A model generated the notes under the pieces. That model searched no databases. It had not been told where the DNA came from and worked only from the letters and a program-made list of their open reading frames with translations. From positions 25,288-89,287 of the forward strand of contig CAKTVV010000013.1 in NCBI GenBank assembly GCA_934630515.1: a stretch of 64,000 nt of DNA, read 5' to 3'. The translations under genes were made by a program, and so were the position numbers. This stretch comes from an uncultured Eubacteriales bacterium. Its GTDB lineage: Bacteria; Bacillota; Clostridia; Oscillospirales; Acutalibacteraceae. Positions 34,932 to 43,349 of the stretch are shown here, piece by piece (position 1 is the first letter of the stretch; each line of letters starts with the position of its first letter).

Positions 34932-35597
34932 ATGATCTCCTTTTTTCTGCGTAACCGGGGTAATCTGACGGTCTGGGATCTGCTGTTTATGCTGGTGGGC
35001 TATATGATCCTGGTGCTGCTCATTTTACCCTTTCACGAGTTTGCCCATGCTTATGTGGCGCATAAATGCGGCGACGATACGGCGAAATGGCAAGGGCGTA
35101 TGACCCTCAATCCCTTTGCGCATCTGGATCTGTTCGGTACGCTGATGCTGGTGCTGTGCGGCATCGGCTATGCCAGACCGGTGCCGGTCAACGCCCGGAA
35201 TTTCCGGAATTATAAGCGGGATATGATCCTGGTGGCGCTGGCGGGGCCGGCGTCCAATCTGCTGATGGCGATCGTGGCGGCGGCGCTCTATAAGGTCTGC
35301 ACGCTGGTGGTGGTCAGCAAAACGGCGCTGACCCTCTGCTATCTGGTGCTGATCGAGGTGATCATGAGCGTCAATATCAGTCTGGCGGTGTTTAACCTCC
35401 TGCCTATTCCGCCGCTGGACGGCAGCCGGCTGTGGAGCACGCTCCTGCCGGGGCGCTGGGCGTATACGCTGGAGCGGTATAGCCGCCAGATCACGCTGGT
35501 GCTGTTTGTGCTGCTGCTGACCGGGGTGCTGGACCGGCCGTTGACGCTGCTGAATAATCTTTTCTTTTACGGGATCGCCTGGGTGTTTCGCCTGTGA
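34932..35597 (+). CDS. Site-2 protease family protein (M50)
   Basis: 221 aa, about six membrane helices. Zinc-binding HEFAHA (~residues 37-42) and the second metal motif NLLPIPPLDGSRL (~157-169) are intact. The region LNPFAHLDLFGTLMLVL is typical of the small M50 group encoded upstream of scpA in Clostridia. It cleaves substrates within the membrane; the substrate is unknown. Start at 34932 with RBS GAAAGGAACGG. Confidence 0.93.
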   Translation: MISFFLRNRGNLTVWDLLFMLVGYMILVLLILPFHEFAHAYVAHKCGDDTAKWQGRMTLNPFAHLDLFGTLMLVLCGIGYARPVPVNARNFRNYKRDMILVALAGPASNLLMAIVAAALYKVCTLVVVSKTALTLCYLVLIEVIMSVNISLAVFNLLPIPPLDGSRLWSTLLPGRWAYTLERYSRQITLVLFVLLLTGVLDRPLTLLNNLFFYGIAWVFRL

Positions 35598-35654
35598 GCG
35601 GCGCAGCGGCTGCATAGCTGCCGCAAAGTATGCCCAGAATAAGGATGTGCATGA

Positions 35655-36437
35655 ATGGAAACCATCTCCTATAAGCTGCCGGTGTTTGAGGGGCCGCTGG
35701 ATCTGCTCCTCTATCTGGTGCAAAAGCACAAACTGAATATTTACGATATTCCCATTGCTCAGGTGCTGGAGCAATATCTGGCGGCGATCCGGCAGATGCA
35801 GGACTACGACATGGAGGTAGCCAGTGAATTTTTGGAGATGGCTGCCCGGCTGGTGTATATCAAGTCGGTCATGCTGCTGCCCCGCTATGAGGAAGAGACC
35901 GAGGAGTTCAAGCGGGAGCTGACCGGACAGCTGATCGAATATCAGCTGTGCCAGCAGATGGCACGGCGGCTGGCGGCGGATTATGTGGGCGGCGACCTGT
36001 TTGTGCGCCCGGCGGAGGAAGTGGAGCCGGATCTGACCTATCACCGGGCGCATCGCCCGGAGGAGATGCTGGACGCCTATCTGGCGGCAGCGGGACGGGG
36101 AAAGCGGCGCCTGCCGCCTCCGGCGCAGGCGTTCAGCGGCATCGTAGCCCGCAAGATCGTGTCGGTGTCCTCCCGCATCGGCTATGTGCTGCGGCGGCTG
36201 TATACCCAGCCCCGGGTGGCGTATGCGTCCCTGTTTGAGCGGGCGGAATCCAAATCCGAGCTGGTCGCCACATTTTTGGCGCTGCTGGAACTGATCAAAT
36301 CCAAGCGTATCTGCGTGGAGGATGGGGAAAGCGGGCTGGCGATCGAGATGCGCCCCCGGGAGGAATGGGACGAGAGCATCGGGGAGGAATTTGATACCGA
36401 TACCCCGGACGAGGAGAGAGAGACCGATGGAGATTAA
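35655..36437 (+). CDS. scpA: Segregation and condensation protein A
   Basis: 260 aa. The kleisin subunit of the bacterial SMC condensin. The start YKLPVFEGPLDLLLYLVQKHKLNIYDIPIAQ is diagnostic; the C-terminal winged helix (FLALLELIKSKRI) binds the SMC head. Its stop overlaps scpB by 11 bp. Confidence 0.97.
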   Translation: METISYKLPVFEGPLDLLLYLVQKHKLNIYDIPIAQVLEQYLAAIRQMQDYDMEVASEFLEMAARLVYIKSVMLLPRYEEETEEFKRELTGQLIEYQLCQQMARRLAADYVGGDLFVRPAEEVEPDLTYHRAHRPEEMLDAYLAAAGRGKRRLPPPAQAFSGIVARKIVSVSSRIGYVLRRLYTQPRVAYASLFERAESKSELVATFLALLELIKSKRICVEDGESGLAIEMRPREEWDESIGEEFDTDTPDEERETDGD

Positions 36438-37041
36438 GCAATATCAGGCGGCGCTGGAGGCGATCCTGTTCGCCAGCGGCGAGCCGGTGCCGGTGTCCCG
36501 GCTGGCGCAGGCGCTGGATCTGGACGAGGAGACCACCGGGCGCATTGCCGAGGACTGGATGCAGGATGTGAACACCCGGCAGGGGGGCATGACCGCTCTA
36601 CGGCTGGAGGACGGCTATCAGCTGTGCAGCAGCAAGGATTATGCCGCTTATGTGCGTAAGGCGATGGATATTCGCCGCAACACGCCGCTGTCTCAGGCGG
36701 CGATGGAGGTGCTGGCGATCATCGCCTATAACCAGCCGGTGACCCGTCCCTTTGTGGAGCAGGTGCGGGGGGTGGATTGCAGCGGCGTGATGCAGAGTCT
36801 GCAGCAGAAAGGGCTGATCGAAGAAAAGGGGCGGATGGATCTGCCCGGACGCCCGCTGCTGTATGGTACGACCCAGAATTTTCTGCGGTGCTTCGGGGTC
36901 AGCTCCATCGATCAGCTGCCGCCGCTGCCCCAAAAGCAGGAATCCCCCATGGTGGAGACCACGATGGATGAAATGCTCCGGGAGGAGGAGGTCTTACCTC
37001 CCGATGAGGAGCTGTTCTCCGGTGAGGACGAGGAGGCGTAA
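36427..37041 (+). CDS. scpB: Segregation and condensation protein B
   Basis: 204 aa. Two winged-helix domains: EAILFASGEPVPVSRLA and VLAIIAYNQPVTRPFVEQVRGVD, the latter the family hallmark, followed by GRPLLYGTT and FLRCFGV. It works with ScpA and SMC in chromosome condensation. An acidic tail follows. The start codon lies within the scpA end (11-bp overlap). Confidence 0.97.
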   Translation: MEIKQYQAALEAILFASGEPVPVSRLAQALDLDEETTGRIAEDWMQDVNTRQGGMTALRLEDGYQLCSSKDYAAYVRKAMDIRRNTPLSQAAMEVLAIIAYNQPVTRPFVEQVRGVDCSGVMQSLQQKGLIEEKGRMDLPGRPLLYGTTQNFLRCFGVSSIDQLPPLPQKQESPMVETTMDEMLREEEVLPPDEELFSGEDEEA

Positions 37042-37044
37042 GCG

Positions 37045-37782
37045 GTGACGGCAGGACGGGTGGTGCTGTACAGCGTGCTGGGGCTGCTGGCTCTGGTGCT
37101 GCTGCTCCTGCTCTTGCTGCTGTTGCTGCCGGTATCGGTGCGCATCACCGGCGGCGACGTCTGGCGGGTGCGGGCACGGGTGCTGGGGGTGCCGATCACG
37201 CTGCTACCGGCAAGGGACAAGCCTCGTAAGAAGAAAAAGCCGTCGAAAAAGCCGCAAACAGCGGCAAAAGCTCCGCAGAAAAAGCCGTCTAAGGCGGCAC
37301 AGTTGAAAGCCGAGCTGAAAACGGCGTTTCAGCGGGACGGGGTGGCGGCGACCGCTCTGTATCTCAAGCGTTTAGCGGCGCTGGCAGGGCAGACCGCCGG
37401 AAAAATTCTGCGTGCGATCACTGTGGATCGCCTGCAGCTGCGGCTGCTGGTGGTGGCAGAGGAGTCGGCGGATACGGCGCTGTGGTATGCCCGCCTGAGC
37501 GGCATCGTTTATCCGGCGGTGGCGACGTTGGAGCGGGTCATGCCGATCCGACACCGGGATGTCCGGGTGGAGCCGGGCTTTTTGCAGACCGAGGGACGGG
37601 TGACAGCCGATGTGCGGCTGCATGCTGTGCCGGTGCGGCTGCTGTGGGCGATTTTGTGGTTTACCGTGCGTTTTACAGAGATGAATGACCAACCGACTAA
37701 GGAGGTAGTTGACAATGGCAAATCAGGTAGAAGGATTGATGGGCGTATCGGTGGAAAAGATCCGGCAGATGGTGGATGCTAA
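37045..37782 (+). CDS. DUF2953 family membrane-associated protein
   Basis: 245 aa, GTG start 3 bp after scpB with RBS GAGGAGG. One N-terminal membrane helix (residues 6-29), a Lys/Pro-rich stretch (~55-85, KKKKPSKKPQ) and a beta-rich domain that fits DUF2953. In Clostridia DUF2953 genes sit just upstream of ytfJ, as here. The end overlaps ytfJ by 68 bp, which is long; the last ~20 residues (SGRRIDGRIGGKD) may be a read-on tail after a mutated earlier stop. Confidence 0.8.
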   Translation: MTAGRVVLYSVLGLLALVLLLLLLLLLLPVSVRITGGDVWRVRARVLGVPITLLPARDKPRKKKKPSKKPQTAAKAPQKKPSKAAQLKAELKTAFQRDGVAATALYLKRLAALAGQTAGKILRAITVDRLQLRLLVVAEESADTALWYARLSGIVYPAVATLERVMPIRHRDVRVEPGFLQTEGRVTADVRLHAVPVRLLWAILWFTVRFTEMNDQPTKEVVDNGKSGRRIDGRIGGKDPADGGC

Positions 37783-38089
37783 TACGGTAGTAGGCTCCCC
37801 CATATCCCTGCCGGACGGCACCACCATTATCCCGGTATCCAAGGTGTCCTACGGCTTTGCGTCCGGCGGCTCCGACCTGCCGACGAAGAATCCGCAGGAG
37901 CTGTTTGGCGGCGGTGCCGGGGCGGGGATCAATATCACTCCGGTGGCGTTTCTGATCATCAAGGACGGAGAGACCAACCTCCTGCCGGTGGTGTCCAAGC
38001 CGGATACCGCCGACCGGCTGGTATCCATGGTGCCGGATCTGGTGGATATGCTGACTTCTAAAAAGAAAAAGGAAGGCGAAGACGCCTAA
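37715..38089 (+). CDS. ytfJ: GerW/YtfJ family spore protein
   Basis: 124 aa. VEKIRQMVDANTVVGSPISL, TTIIPVSKVSYGFASGGSD, GGGAGAGINITPVAFLI are family hallmarks. In Bacillus the protein is needed for germination in response to L-alanine; in Clostridia its role is less studied. RBS AAGGAGG lies before the ATG (a TTG two codons earlier is not used). Lies between the DUF2953 gene and a D,D-carboxypeptidase gene, both often part of the sporulation programme. Confidence 0.95.
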   Translation: MANQVEGLMGVSVEKIRQMVDANTVVGSPISLPDGTTIIPVSKVSYGFASGGSDLPTKNPQELFGGGAGAGINITPVAFLIIKDGETNLLPVVSKPDTADRLVSMVPDLVDMLTSKKKKEGEDA

Positions 38090-38150
38090 GGGAGCATGGA
38101 ACGCTTCCGTTTCGCATATTCTGTGAGGAATGAGAAACGGAGGGATTCCC

Positions 38151-39290
38151 ATGAATCAACGGATCCGATGGGCAGCAGCACTGCTATGTCCGGTGCTGCT
38201 GCTTTTCTGCACGGCAGGAGCGCTGCCGGTTCGGGCGGCGGCGCCCGGGGTGTCCTCGTTGTCGGCGGTGGTCTATGAGCCGGTGAGCGGACGAATACTC
38301 TATGAAAAGGACGGGCACACCGCCCGCCCTATGGCGAGCACCACGAAGCTGATGACGGCGCTGGTCACCTGCGAGACGCTGGAGCCGGAGCGGACAGTGC
38401 AGATTCCGGCGGGGACGGTGCCGGTGGAGGGAACGCAGGTGGGACTGTCGGTGGGCGAGACCGTTACCGTGCGGGATCTGCTGGCAGCGCTGCTGCTGTC
38501 CTCCGGCAACGATGCCGCCAATGCGCTGGCGCTGCTGACCGCCGGGAGCTTTGAAGAGTTTGCTGCCCGAATGAATGCGACCGCCGCCCGCTTGGGGATG
38601 ACGGACAGCCATTTTGTGACCCCGTCGGGGCTGGATGCCCAGGGGCATGGCGCCAGCGCCGCCGATATGGCTCGCTTGGGGGCGGCGGTGCTGCAGGTGC
38701 CGCTGCTGGCGGAGCTGTGCCGCAGCCGTACGGCGGCGGTGACCTTGGGCGGACGGCATTGTACTCTCAGCAATCATAATAAGCTGCTGAAGCTCTATGA
38801 CGGCTGCATCGGGATGAAGACCGGGTTCACAAAGAGATCCGGCCGCTGTCTTGTATCCGCCGTGGAGCGGAACGGGGTCACGCTGGTGGTGGCGACTCTC
38901 AACGGCGGCGATTACTGGAACGATCATATGGCGCTGTATGACTATGGCTTTTCGCTGGTGCGGCGGGTGGCGCTGCCGTCTGCCGCACCGACAGACTGCC
39001 CGGTGGCAGGGGGCGTGTGCGCTGCGGTGCCCCTGACGGTGCAGGGCGACACGGCGGCGGTGCTGACCGCCAATGAGGCGCTGACCGCTGCGGTGGAGCT
39101 GCCGGCGTTTTTGTGGGCACCGGTGGAGGCGGGTCAGCCGGTGGGACGGGTGGTTTACACCGCCGGAGAGCGGGTGGCGGCGACCCAGATCCTGTGTGCC
39201 GCTGCCGGGGTAGCGGCACGGCCGGTGCCGGGCTTTGGCGCCCGGTTCTGCCGCCATTTGAAGCAACTGACGGATAGCCTGCTGGGCTGA
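38151..39290 (+). CDS. D-alanyl-D-alanine carboxypeptidase (DacF type)
   Basis: 379 aa. Signal peptide 1-30 (ends VRA). Penicillin-binding serine peptidase S11: STTK (SxxK, ~residue 63), SSGNDAAN (SxN, ~120) and KTGFT (KTG, ~225). A C-terminal beta domain (~265-350) precedes an amphipathic tail (FCRHLKQLTDSLL) that would hold it to the membrane. It trims the terminal D-Ala of peptidoglycan; next to ytfJ it is probably the sporulation form. Start at 38151 with RBS GGAGGG. Confidence 0.95.
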   Translation: MNQRIRWAAALLCPVLLLFCTAGALPVRAAAPGVSSLSAVVYEPVSGRILYEKDGHTARPMASTTKLMTALVTCETLEPERTVQIPAGTVPVEGTQVGLSVGETVTVRDLLAALLLSSGNDAANALALLTAGSFEEFAARMNATAARLGMTDSHFVTPSGLDAQGHGASAADMARLGAAVLQVPLLAELCRSRTAAVTLGGRHCTLSNHNKLLKLYDGCIGMKTGFTKRSGRCLVSAVERNGVTLVVATLNGGDYWNDHMALYDYGFSLVRRVALPSAAPTDCPVAGGVCAAVPLTVQGDTAAVLTANEALTAAVELPAFLWAPVEAGQPVGRVVYTAGERVAATQILCAAAGVAARPVPGFGARFCRHLKQLTDSLLG

Positions 39291-39321
39291 AAAAACGCAA
39301 CGGGTAAGGAGAAATAAACGT

Positions 39322-40116
39322 ATGGCAATGGTACGACTGCAAAAGCTGCTGTCCGAGCGAGGCATCGCCTCCCGCCGTAAGGCGGAGGAGCTGATCGCTG
39401 CCGGGCATGTGAAGGTGAACGGACGGGTGGCGTCGCTGGGGGATAAGGCGGACGATCACAAGGATGTGATCTATGTCCAGGGAAAGAAGATCGGCGGCGC
39501 TGTAGCGCCGGTGTACATTGCGCTGCACAAGCCCCGGGGTTATATCACCACCCTGAAGGATGAACAGGGGCGCAAATGCGTGCAGGAGCTGGTCGCCAAC
39601 GTGGGTGTGACGGTGTTTCCGGTAGGGCGGCTGGATCGGGAGAGTGAGGGCTTGCTATTGTGTACCAACGACGGTGATTTCGCCAATGCGGTGATGCACC
39701 CTTCTACTCATGTGCCGAAGCTGTATCGGGTGACGCTGCGTTCGCCTCTGACGGATGAGCAGAAGCTGAAATTCGAGGAGGGGATTCCGCTGGATGGGCG
39801 CAAGACCGCTCCGGCGGAGATACGGGTGGTGTCCAGTGAACCGGGGCGCTGTGTGGTGGAGATCACCCTCTACGAGGGGCGTAACCGCCAGATTCGCCGG
39901 ATGTGCGAGGCGCTGGGGCTGGAGGTAGCCCGGCTGCGGCGTACCGCCGTGGGCAGTGTGCGGCTGGGGATGCAGCCGGTGGGCAGCTGGCGGTATCTCA
40001 CGCCGAAAGAGGTGCGGGAGCTGGTGATGGCGACCGGCTCGCCCCAGAAGATTGCTGCCGGATACATCAAAAACGGGAGGGAACCGGATCGTGATTACCA
40101 TTTTGCCCGCCGATGA
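39322..40116 (+). CDS. rluB: RluB/RsuA-type pseudouridine synthase
   Basis: 264 aa. S4 RNA-binding domain at residues 3-50 (VRLQKLLSERGIASRRKAEELI), catalytic VGRLDRESEGLLLCTNDG with the Asp, and YEGRNRQIRRMCEALG. It modifies uridine in ribosomal RNA. A long C-terminal tail follows. Downstream gene overlaps by 26 bp. Confidence 0.95.
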   Translation: MAMVRLQKLLSERGIASRRKAEELIAAGHVKVNGRVASLGDKADDHKDVIYVQGKKIGGAVAPVYIALHKPRGYITTLKDEQGRKCVQELVANVGVTVFPVGRLDRESEGLLLCTNDGDFANAVMHPSTHVPKLYRVTLRSPLTDEQKLKFEEGIPLDGRKTAPAEIRVVSSEPGRCVVEITLYEGRNRQIRRMCEALGLEVARLRRTAVGSVRLGMQPVGSWRYLTPKEVRELVMATGSPQKIAAGYIKNGREPDRDYHFARR

Positions 40117-40453
40117 GGCGTTTTTGCAGTCGATCCATGCCCCGGTCGATGCCGATGCCATGGTGCTGCGGGAACGGGACGGCACCGTGTTCGGACATGC
40201 GCTGTTTCGGGTGTCCGGGGATGAGGTAGAGATCTTACAGGTGGAGACGGAGGAGCCGCTGATGACCGAGGCGCTGATCCGTTCGGTGCTGAATACGGGG
40301 GATTGCCGGGGCGCCGTCACCGGGGTCTGCCAGATCGGGTCGCTGGCACCGGTGCTGAAACGGCTGGAATTTGCTCCGACGGACGATCGCTATGAGGTGT
40401 CTATCGATGCATTTTTTCGTTCCGGCTGTAAGCACGGGAAAACAGACAAATGA
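40091..40453 (+). CDS. Unknown small protein, possibly GNAT-fold
   Basis: 120 aa, GTG start with RBS GGGAGGG in the end of rluB. Not recognised. The pattern GHALFRVSGDEVEILQVET...MTEALIRSVLNTGDCRGA resembles the beta4-alpha3 part of a GNAT acetyltransferase, but the pyrophosphate-binding loop is missing. Coupled to rluB by a 26-bp overlap and followed by a terminator, so it ends the operon that starts at 34932. Confidence 0.65.
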   Translation: MITILPADEAFLQSIHAPVDADAMVLRERDGTVFGHALFRVSGDEVEILQVETEEPLMTEALIRSVLNTGDCRGAVTGVCQIGSLAPVLKRLEFAPTDDRYEVSIDAFFRSGCKHGKTDK

Positions 40454-40456
40454 GTC

Positions 40457-40489
40457 AAAGCCGCTGCTTTTGTGAAGCAGCGGCTTTTT
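40457..40489 (+). terminator. Rho-independent terminator
   Basis: 13-bp stem (40457-40469 with 40475-40487), T-run at the end of the stem and beyond. Confidence 0.93.
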
Positions 40490-40533
40490 CGTCGGAGCAA
40501 ATATGAATTTTTTAAAAATCTGATAAAAACCTC

Positions 40534-40562
40534 TTGCCATTTGCTTGCCAATGGCATATAAT
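40534..40562 (+). promoter_or_regulatory. Promoter with inverted repeat, biotin carrier/oadA operon
   Basis: -35 TTGCCA (40534-40539), 17-bp spacer, -10 TATAAT (40557-40562). The sequence TGCCATT-N8-AATGGCA (40535-40556) is an inverted repeat spanning the -35 and spacer, a possible repressor site. Confidence 0.8.
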
Positions 40563-40628
40563 GAATGTAATATGGAGAATATGGGGTTTTAGTGAAAATC
40601 CCTGCTTTCAGAAAGGATTGGATCGTAT

Positions 40629-40991
40629 ATGAAAAAGTTTCAGATCACGGTAAACGGCAATGCTTACGATGTGGAGGTAGAGGAGATCGGTGCAGCTGCT
40701 GCTCCTGTGGCTGCTCCTGCGGCGGCGGCTCCGGCTCCGGCTCCGGCTGCCGCTCCCGCTGCCCCGGCGGCGGCTGGCGCCAACGATGTGCTGTGCCCCA
40801 TGCCCGGCACCATCGTGGACATTAAGGTGCAGGTGGGCAGCGTCGTGAAGAAGGGCGACGTGCTGGTGGTGTTCGAGGCCATGAAGATGGAGAACGAGAT
40901 CATGGCAGCCACCGACGGCACCGTGGCGGCTGTGTATGTCAACAAGGGGGACTCGGTGGAGTCCGGCAAGGTGCTGCTCAGCCTGAACTGA
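40629..40991 (+). CDS. Biotin carboxyl carrier protein of a decarboxylase (gamma/delta-type subunit)
   Basis: 120 aa. Short beta start (MKKFQITVNGNAYDVEV), a flexible Ala/Pro linker (~residues 21-50) and the biotinyl domain with VFEAMKMEN, the Lys being the biotin site. The linker lets biotin swing between the carboxyltransferase (next gene, 36 bp) and a membrane decarboxylase. Such carriers serve sodium-pumping oxaloacetate, methylmalonyl-CoA or glutaconyl-CoA decarboxylases. Confidence 0.93.
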   Translation: MKKFQITVNGNAYDVEVEEIGAAAAPVAAPAAAAPAPAPAAAPAAPAAAGANDVLCPMPGTIVDIKVQVGSVVKKGDVLVVFEAMKMENEIMAATDGTVAAVYVNKGDSVESGKVLLSLN

Positions 40992-41027
40992 GCCGCCCAC
41001 TGACATCACAGGAAAGGATGGATTCTT

Positions 41028-42434
41028 TTGGCTAAAAAAATCGGGATCACCGAAACCGTGCTGCGGGATGCGCATCAGTCGCTGATCGCCACCCGGATGT
41101 CCACGGCGGAGATGCTGCCGGCGCTGGAGTCGCTGGATAAGATCGGCTTTCATTCTCTCGAGTGCTGGGGCGGCGCCACCTTCGACGCCTGCCTGCGGTT
41201 TCTGGACGAGGATCCGTGGGAGCGCCTGCGCACGCTGAAAAAGCATATGCCCAACACTCCGCTGCAGATGCTGTTCCGGGGGCAGAATATGCTGGGCTAT
41301 CGGCACTATGCCGACGATGTGGTGGAGTATTTCGTGCAGAAATCCGTGGCGAACGGTATCGATGTCATCCGTATCTTTGACGCCCTTAACGATATCCGGA
41401 ATCTGCAGACCTCCATCAATGCAGCCCGTAAGGAAAAGGGTGCCCATGTGCAGGTCGCCATTTCCTACACCACCAGCCCGGTGCACGACATCGAGTATTT
41501 TGTCCGCTATGCGAAGCAGCTGGAGGAGGCGGGCGCCGACTCCATTTGCGTGAAGGATATGGCGGGTCTGCTGCTGCCCCAGAGCACCTATGAGCTGGTA
41601 AAGGCGCTGAAGGAGAATGTCAAGCTGCCCATCCAGATCCATTCTCACTTCACCGCCGGCATTGCCGATATGGTGCTGCTCAAGGCGATCGAGGCGGGTG
41701 CCGATGTGGTGGATACCGCTTTGTCTCCGCTGGCGATGGGCACCTCCCATCCGGCGACCGAGTCGATGGTGGCGGCGCTCAAGGGGACGGAGTACGATAC
41801 CGGCTTGGATCTGGCGGCGCTCAACGAGATCACTACCTACTTCAAGACCCTGCGCAAAAAGTATCTGGATTCCGGACTGCTGAATCCGAAGATGCTGGAG
41901 GTCGATACCAACGCCCTGATGTATCAGGTGCCGGGCGGCATGCTGTCCAATCTGGTCAGCCAGCTGGATAAGATGGGCGCTTCCGATAAGCTGCAGGCGG
42001 TGCTGGAGGAGGTTCCCCGGGTGCGTAAGGATGCCGGGTATCCGCCGCTGGTGACCCCCTCCTCCCAGATCGTGGGTACGCAGGCGGTGTTCAACGTGAT
42101 GAGCGGCGAGCGCTATAAGATGGTGACGAAGGAGTTCCGTGGTCTGATTCGGGGCGAATACGGCCGCACGGCGGTGCCGGTGGATCCGGAGTTCCAGAAA
42201 AAGATCATCGGCGACGAGGAGCCTATCACCTGCCGTCCGGCGGATCTGCTCAGCCCGGAGCTGGACACCATCCGCAAGGAGGTCGAGCCTTGGTATACGC
42301 AGGAGGAGGATGTGCTGACCTATGCCATGTTCGGGCAGGTCGCCACAAAATTCTTTGAGAAGAGGGCTGCGGGCAAGCTGGGGGAGGATCCCAACGGCAA
42401 GCACACGGCTCAGGTGACGGTGACGCCGGTATAA
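41028..42434 (+). CDS. oadA: Oxaloacetate decarboxylase alpha subunit (carboxyltransferase)
   Basis: 468 aa, TTG start with RBS GGAAAGGA. ITETVLRDAHQSLIATRM, the metal-binding DTALSPLAMGTSHP and MYQVPGGMLSNL identify the pyruvate/oxaloacetate carboxyltransferase barrel plus PYC_OADA domain. The biotin domain normally fused at the C-terminus is absent and is provided by the preceding gene. The membrane beta subunit that would pump sodium is not next to it. It transfers CO2 from oxaloacetate to biotin. Confidence 0.93.
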   Translation: MAKKIGITETVLRDAHQSLIATRMSTAEMLPALESLDKIGFHSLECWGGATFDACLRFLDEDPWERLRTLKKHMPNTPLQMLFRGQNMLGYRHYADDVVEYFVQKSVANGIDVIRIFDALNDIRNLQTSINAARKEKGAHVQVAISYTTSPVHDIEYFVRYAKQLEEAGADSICVKDMAGLLLPQSTYELVKALKENVKLPIQIHSHFTAGIADMVLLKAIEAGADVVDTALSPLAMGTSHPATESMVAALKGTEYDTGLDLAALNEITTYFKTLRKKYLDSGLLNPKMLEVDTNALMYQVPGGMLSNLVSQLDKMGASDKLQAVLEEVPRVRKDAGYPPLVTPSSQIVGTQAVFNVMSGERYKMVTKEFRGLIRGEYGRTAVPVDPEFQKKIIGDEEPITCRPADLLSPELDTIRKEVEPWYTQEEDVLTYAMFGQVATKFFEKRAAGKLGEDPNGKHTAQVTVTPV

Positions 42435-42457
42435 CGGCATAGCTGCGATGCGATCGG

Positions 42458-42502
42458 GCGCCCCGACGGTGCTGCTTTGGCAGTGCTGCCGGGGCGCTTT
42501 TT
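42458..42502 (+). terminator. Rho-independent terminator
   Basis: Outer stem GCGCCCCG/CGGGGCGC (42458-42465 with 42490-42497) with an inner stem, then TTTTT. Confidence 0.88.
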
Positions 42503-42543
42503 CTGCGCCGGTGGGAGCGGACACTCTTTTTCCGTGGAGGGTC

Positions 42544-42572
42544 TTTACAAATCACCGTTTTTCGTGTACAAT
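42544..42572 (+). promoter_or_regulatory. Promoter of the membrane protein-SufC-SufB operon
   Basis: -35 TTTACA (42544-42549), 17-bp spacer, -10 TACAAT (42567-42572). Confidence 0.8.
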
Positions 42573-42616
42573 ACCTTTTTAGAGTATTACGCTGCTGCGG
42601 CGGAAAGGATGGCACT

Positions 42617-43327
42617 ATGGGCGGAAGAAAACCGGATAGCGATAAGATCCGTGGATTGAACAGCAATGACGGCGACCAGCCGGAGATATTCGGACGCTCC
42701 CGTTCCCGGGAGGAGATCCAGGCGGAGCTGAAGGCGCAAAAGGCGCAGGAGCGGGAGGAAGCCAAACGGCAGCTGCAAGCAGAGCGGGAGCGCCGCCGTA
42801 CCGGGCAGACCACCGTTCAGACCCGGCGGGATCGGTGGATCACGGTGGGGGTGCTGGGGCTGATCCTGGTGGTGTGCGGCGGGCTGCTGGCGTGGCAGAT
42901 TGGCTCGGACATGAAAGATGAAAAATTCCAGAAAAGCGAGACCTATACGGCGGAATTTTTGGACGAGAGCGCCCAGCCGGAGCTGTCCACGGACGGTCTG
43001 ACGGCGACGGTCAACCGGGTATACTACACCAAGGGCGGCTATCTGTGCGTGCATCTGACGCTGGGCAACGGCTTGGACAAGCCCCAGCATCTGGCTTCTC
43101 TGCAGGTGCAGCTGTCCAACAGCGAGTCCGGGGCGCAGATCGCCAGCGGCTATACGGCGAAGATCAGTGAAAAGTATGTTGTGCCGGAACAGGGGTATAA
43201 TACCTATACCTTCTATATTTCGCCGGAATATGTGTCCATTACGGATGATCCGCTGGACGGCATCACCTATGAGATCACCTGCGAGGGGTATCTGGACGAG
43301 GAGTCCTCCGATACCGCCGAAAACTGA
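42617..43327 (+). CDS. Unknown single-pass membrane protein upstream of SufC/SufB-like genes
   Basis: 236 aa. Charged coiled-coil N-terminus (residues ~30-65, REEIQAELKAQKAQEREE), one membrane helix (~75-96, ITVGVLGLILVVCGGLLAW) and an extracellular beta domain (~120-225) with YYTKGGYLCVHLTLGNG. The domain has the look of a small immunoglobulin-like fold, but no family is recognised. It is the first gene of the transcript with the iron-sulfur genes (22-bp gap). Its N-terminus is cytoplasmic by the positive-inside rule. RBS GGAAAGG. Confidence 0.7.
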   Translation: MGGRKPDSDKIRGLNSNDGDQPEIFGRSRSREEIQAELKAQKAQEREEAKRQLQAERERRRTGQTTVQTRRDRWITVGVLGLILVVCGGLLAWQIGSDMKDEKFQKSETYTAEFLDESAQPELSTDGLTATVNRVYYTKGGYLCVHLTLGNGLDKPQHLASLQVQLSNSESGAQIASGYTAKISEKYVVPEQGYNTYTFYISPEYVSITDDPLDGITYEITCEGYLDEESSDTAEN

Positions 43328-43349
43328 GAAAACGGGAGAGAACCTGTAT

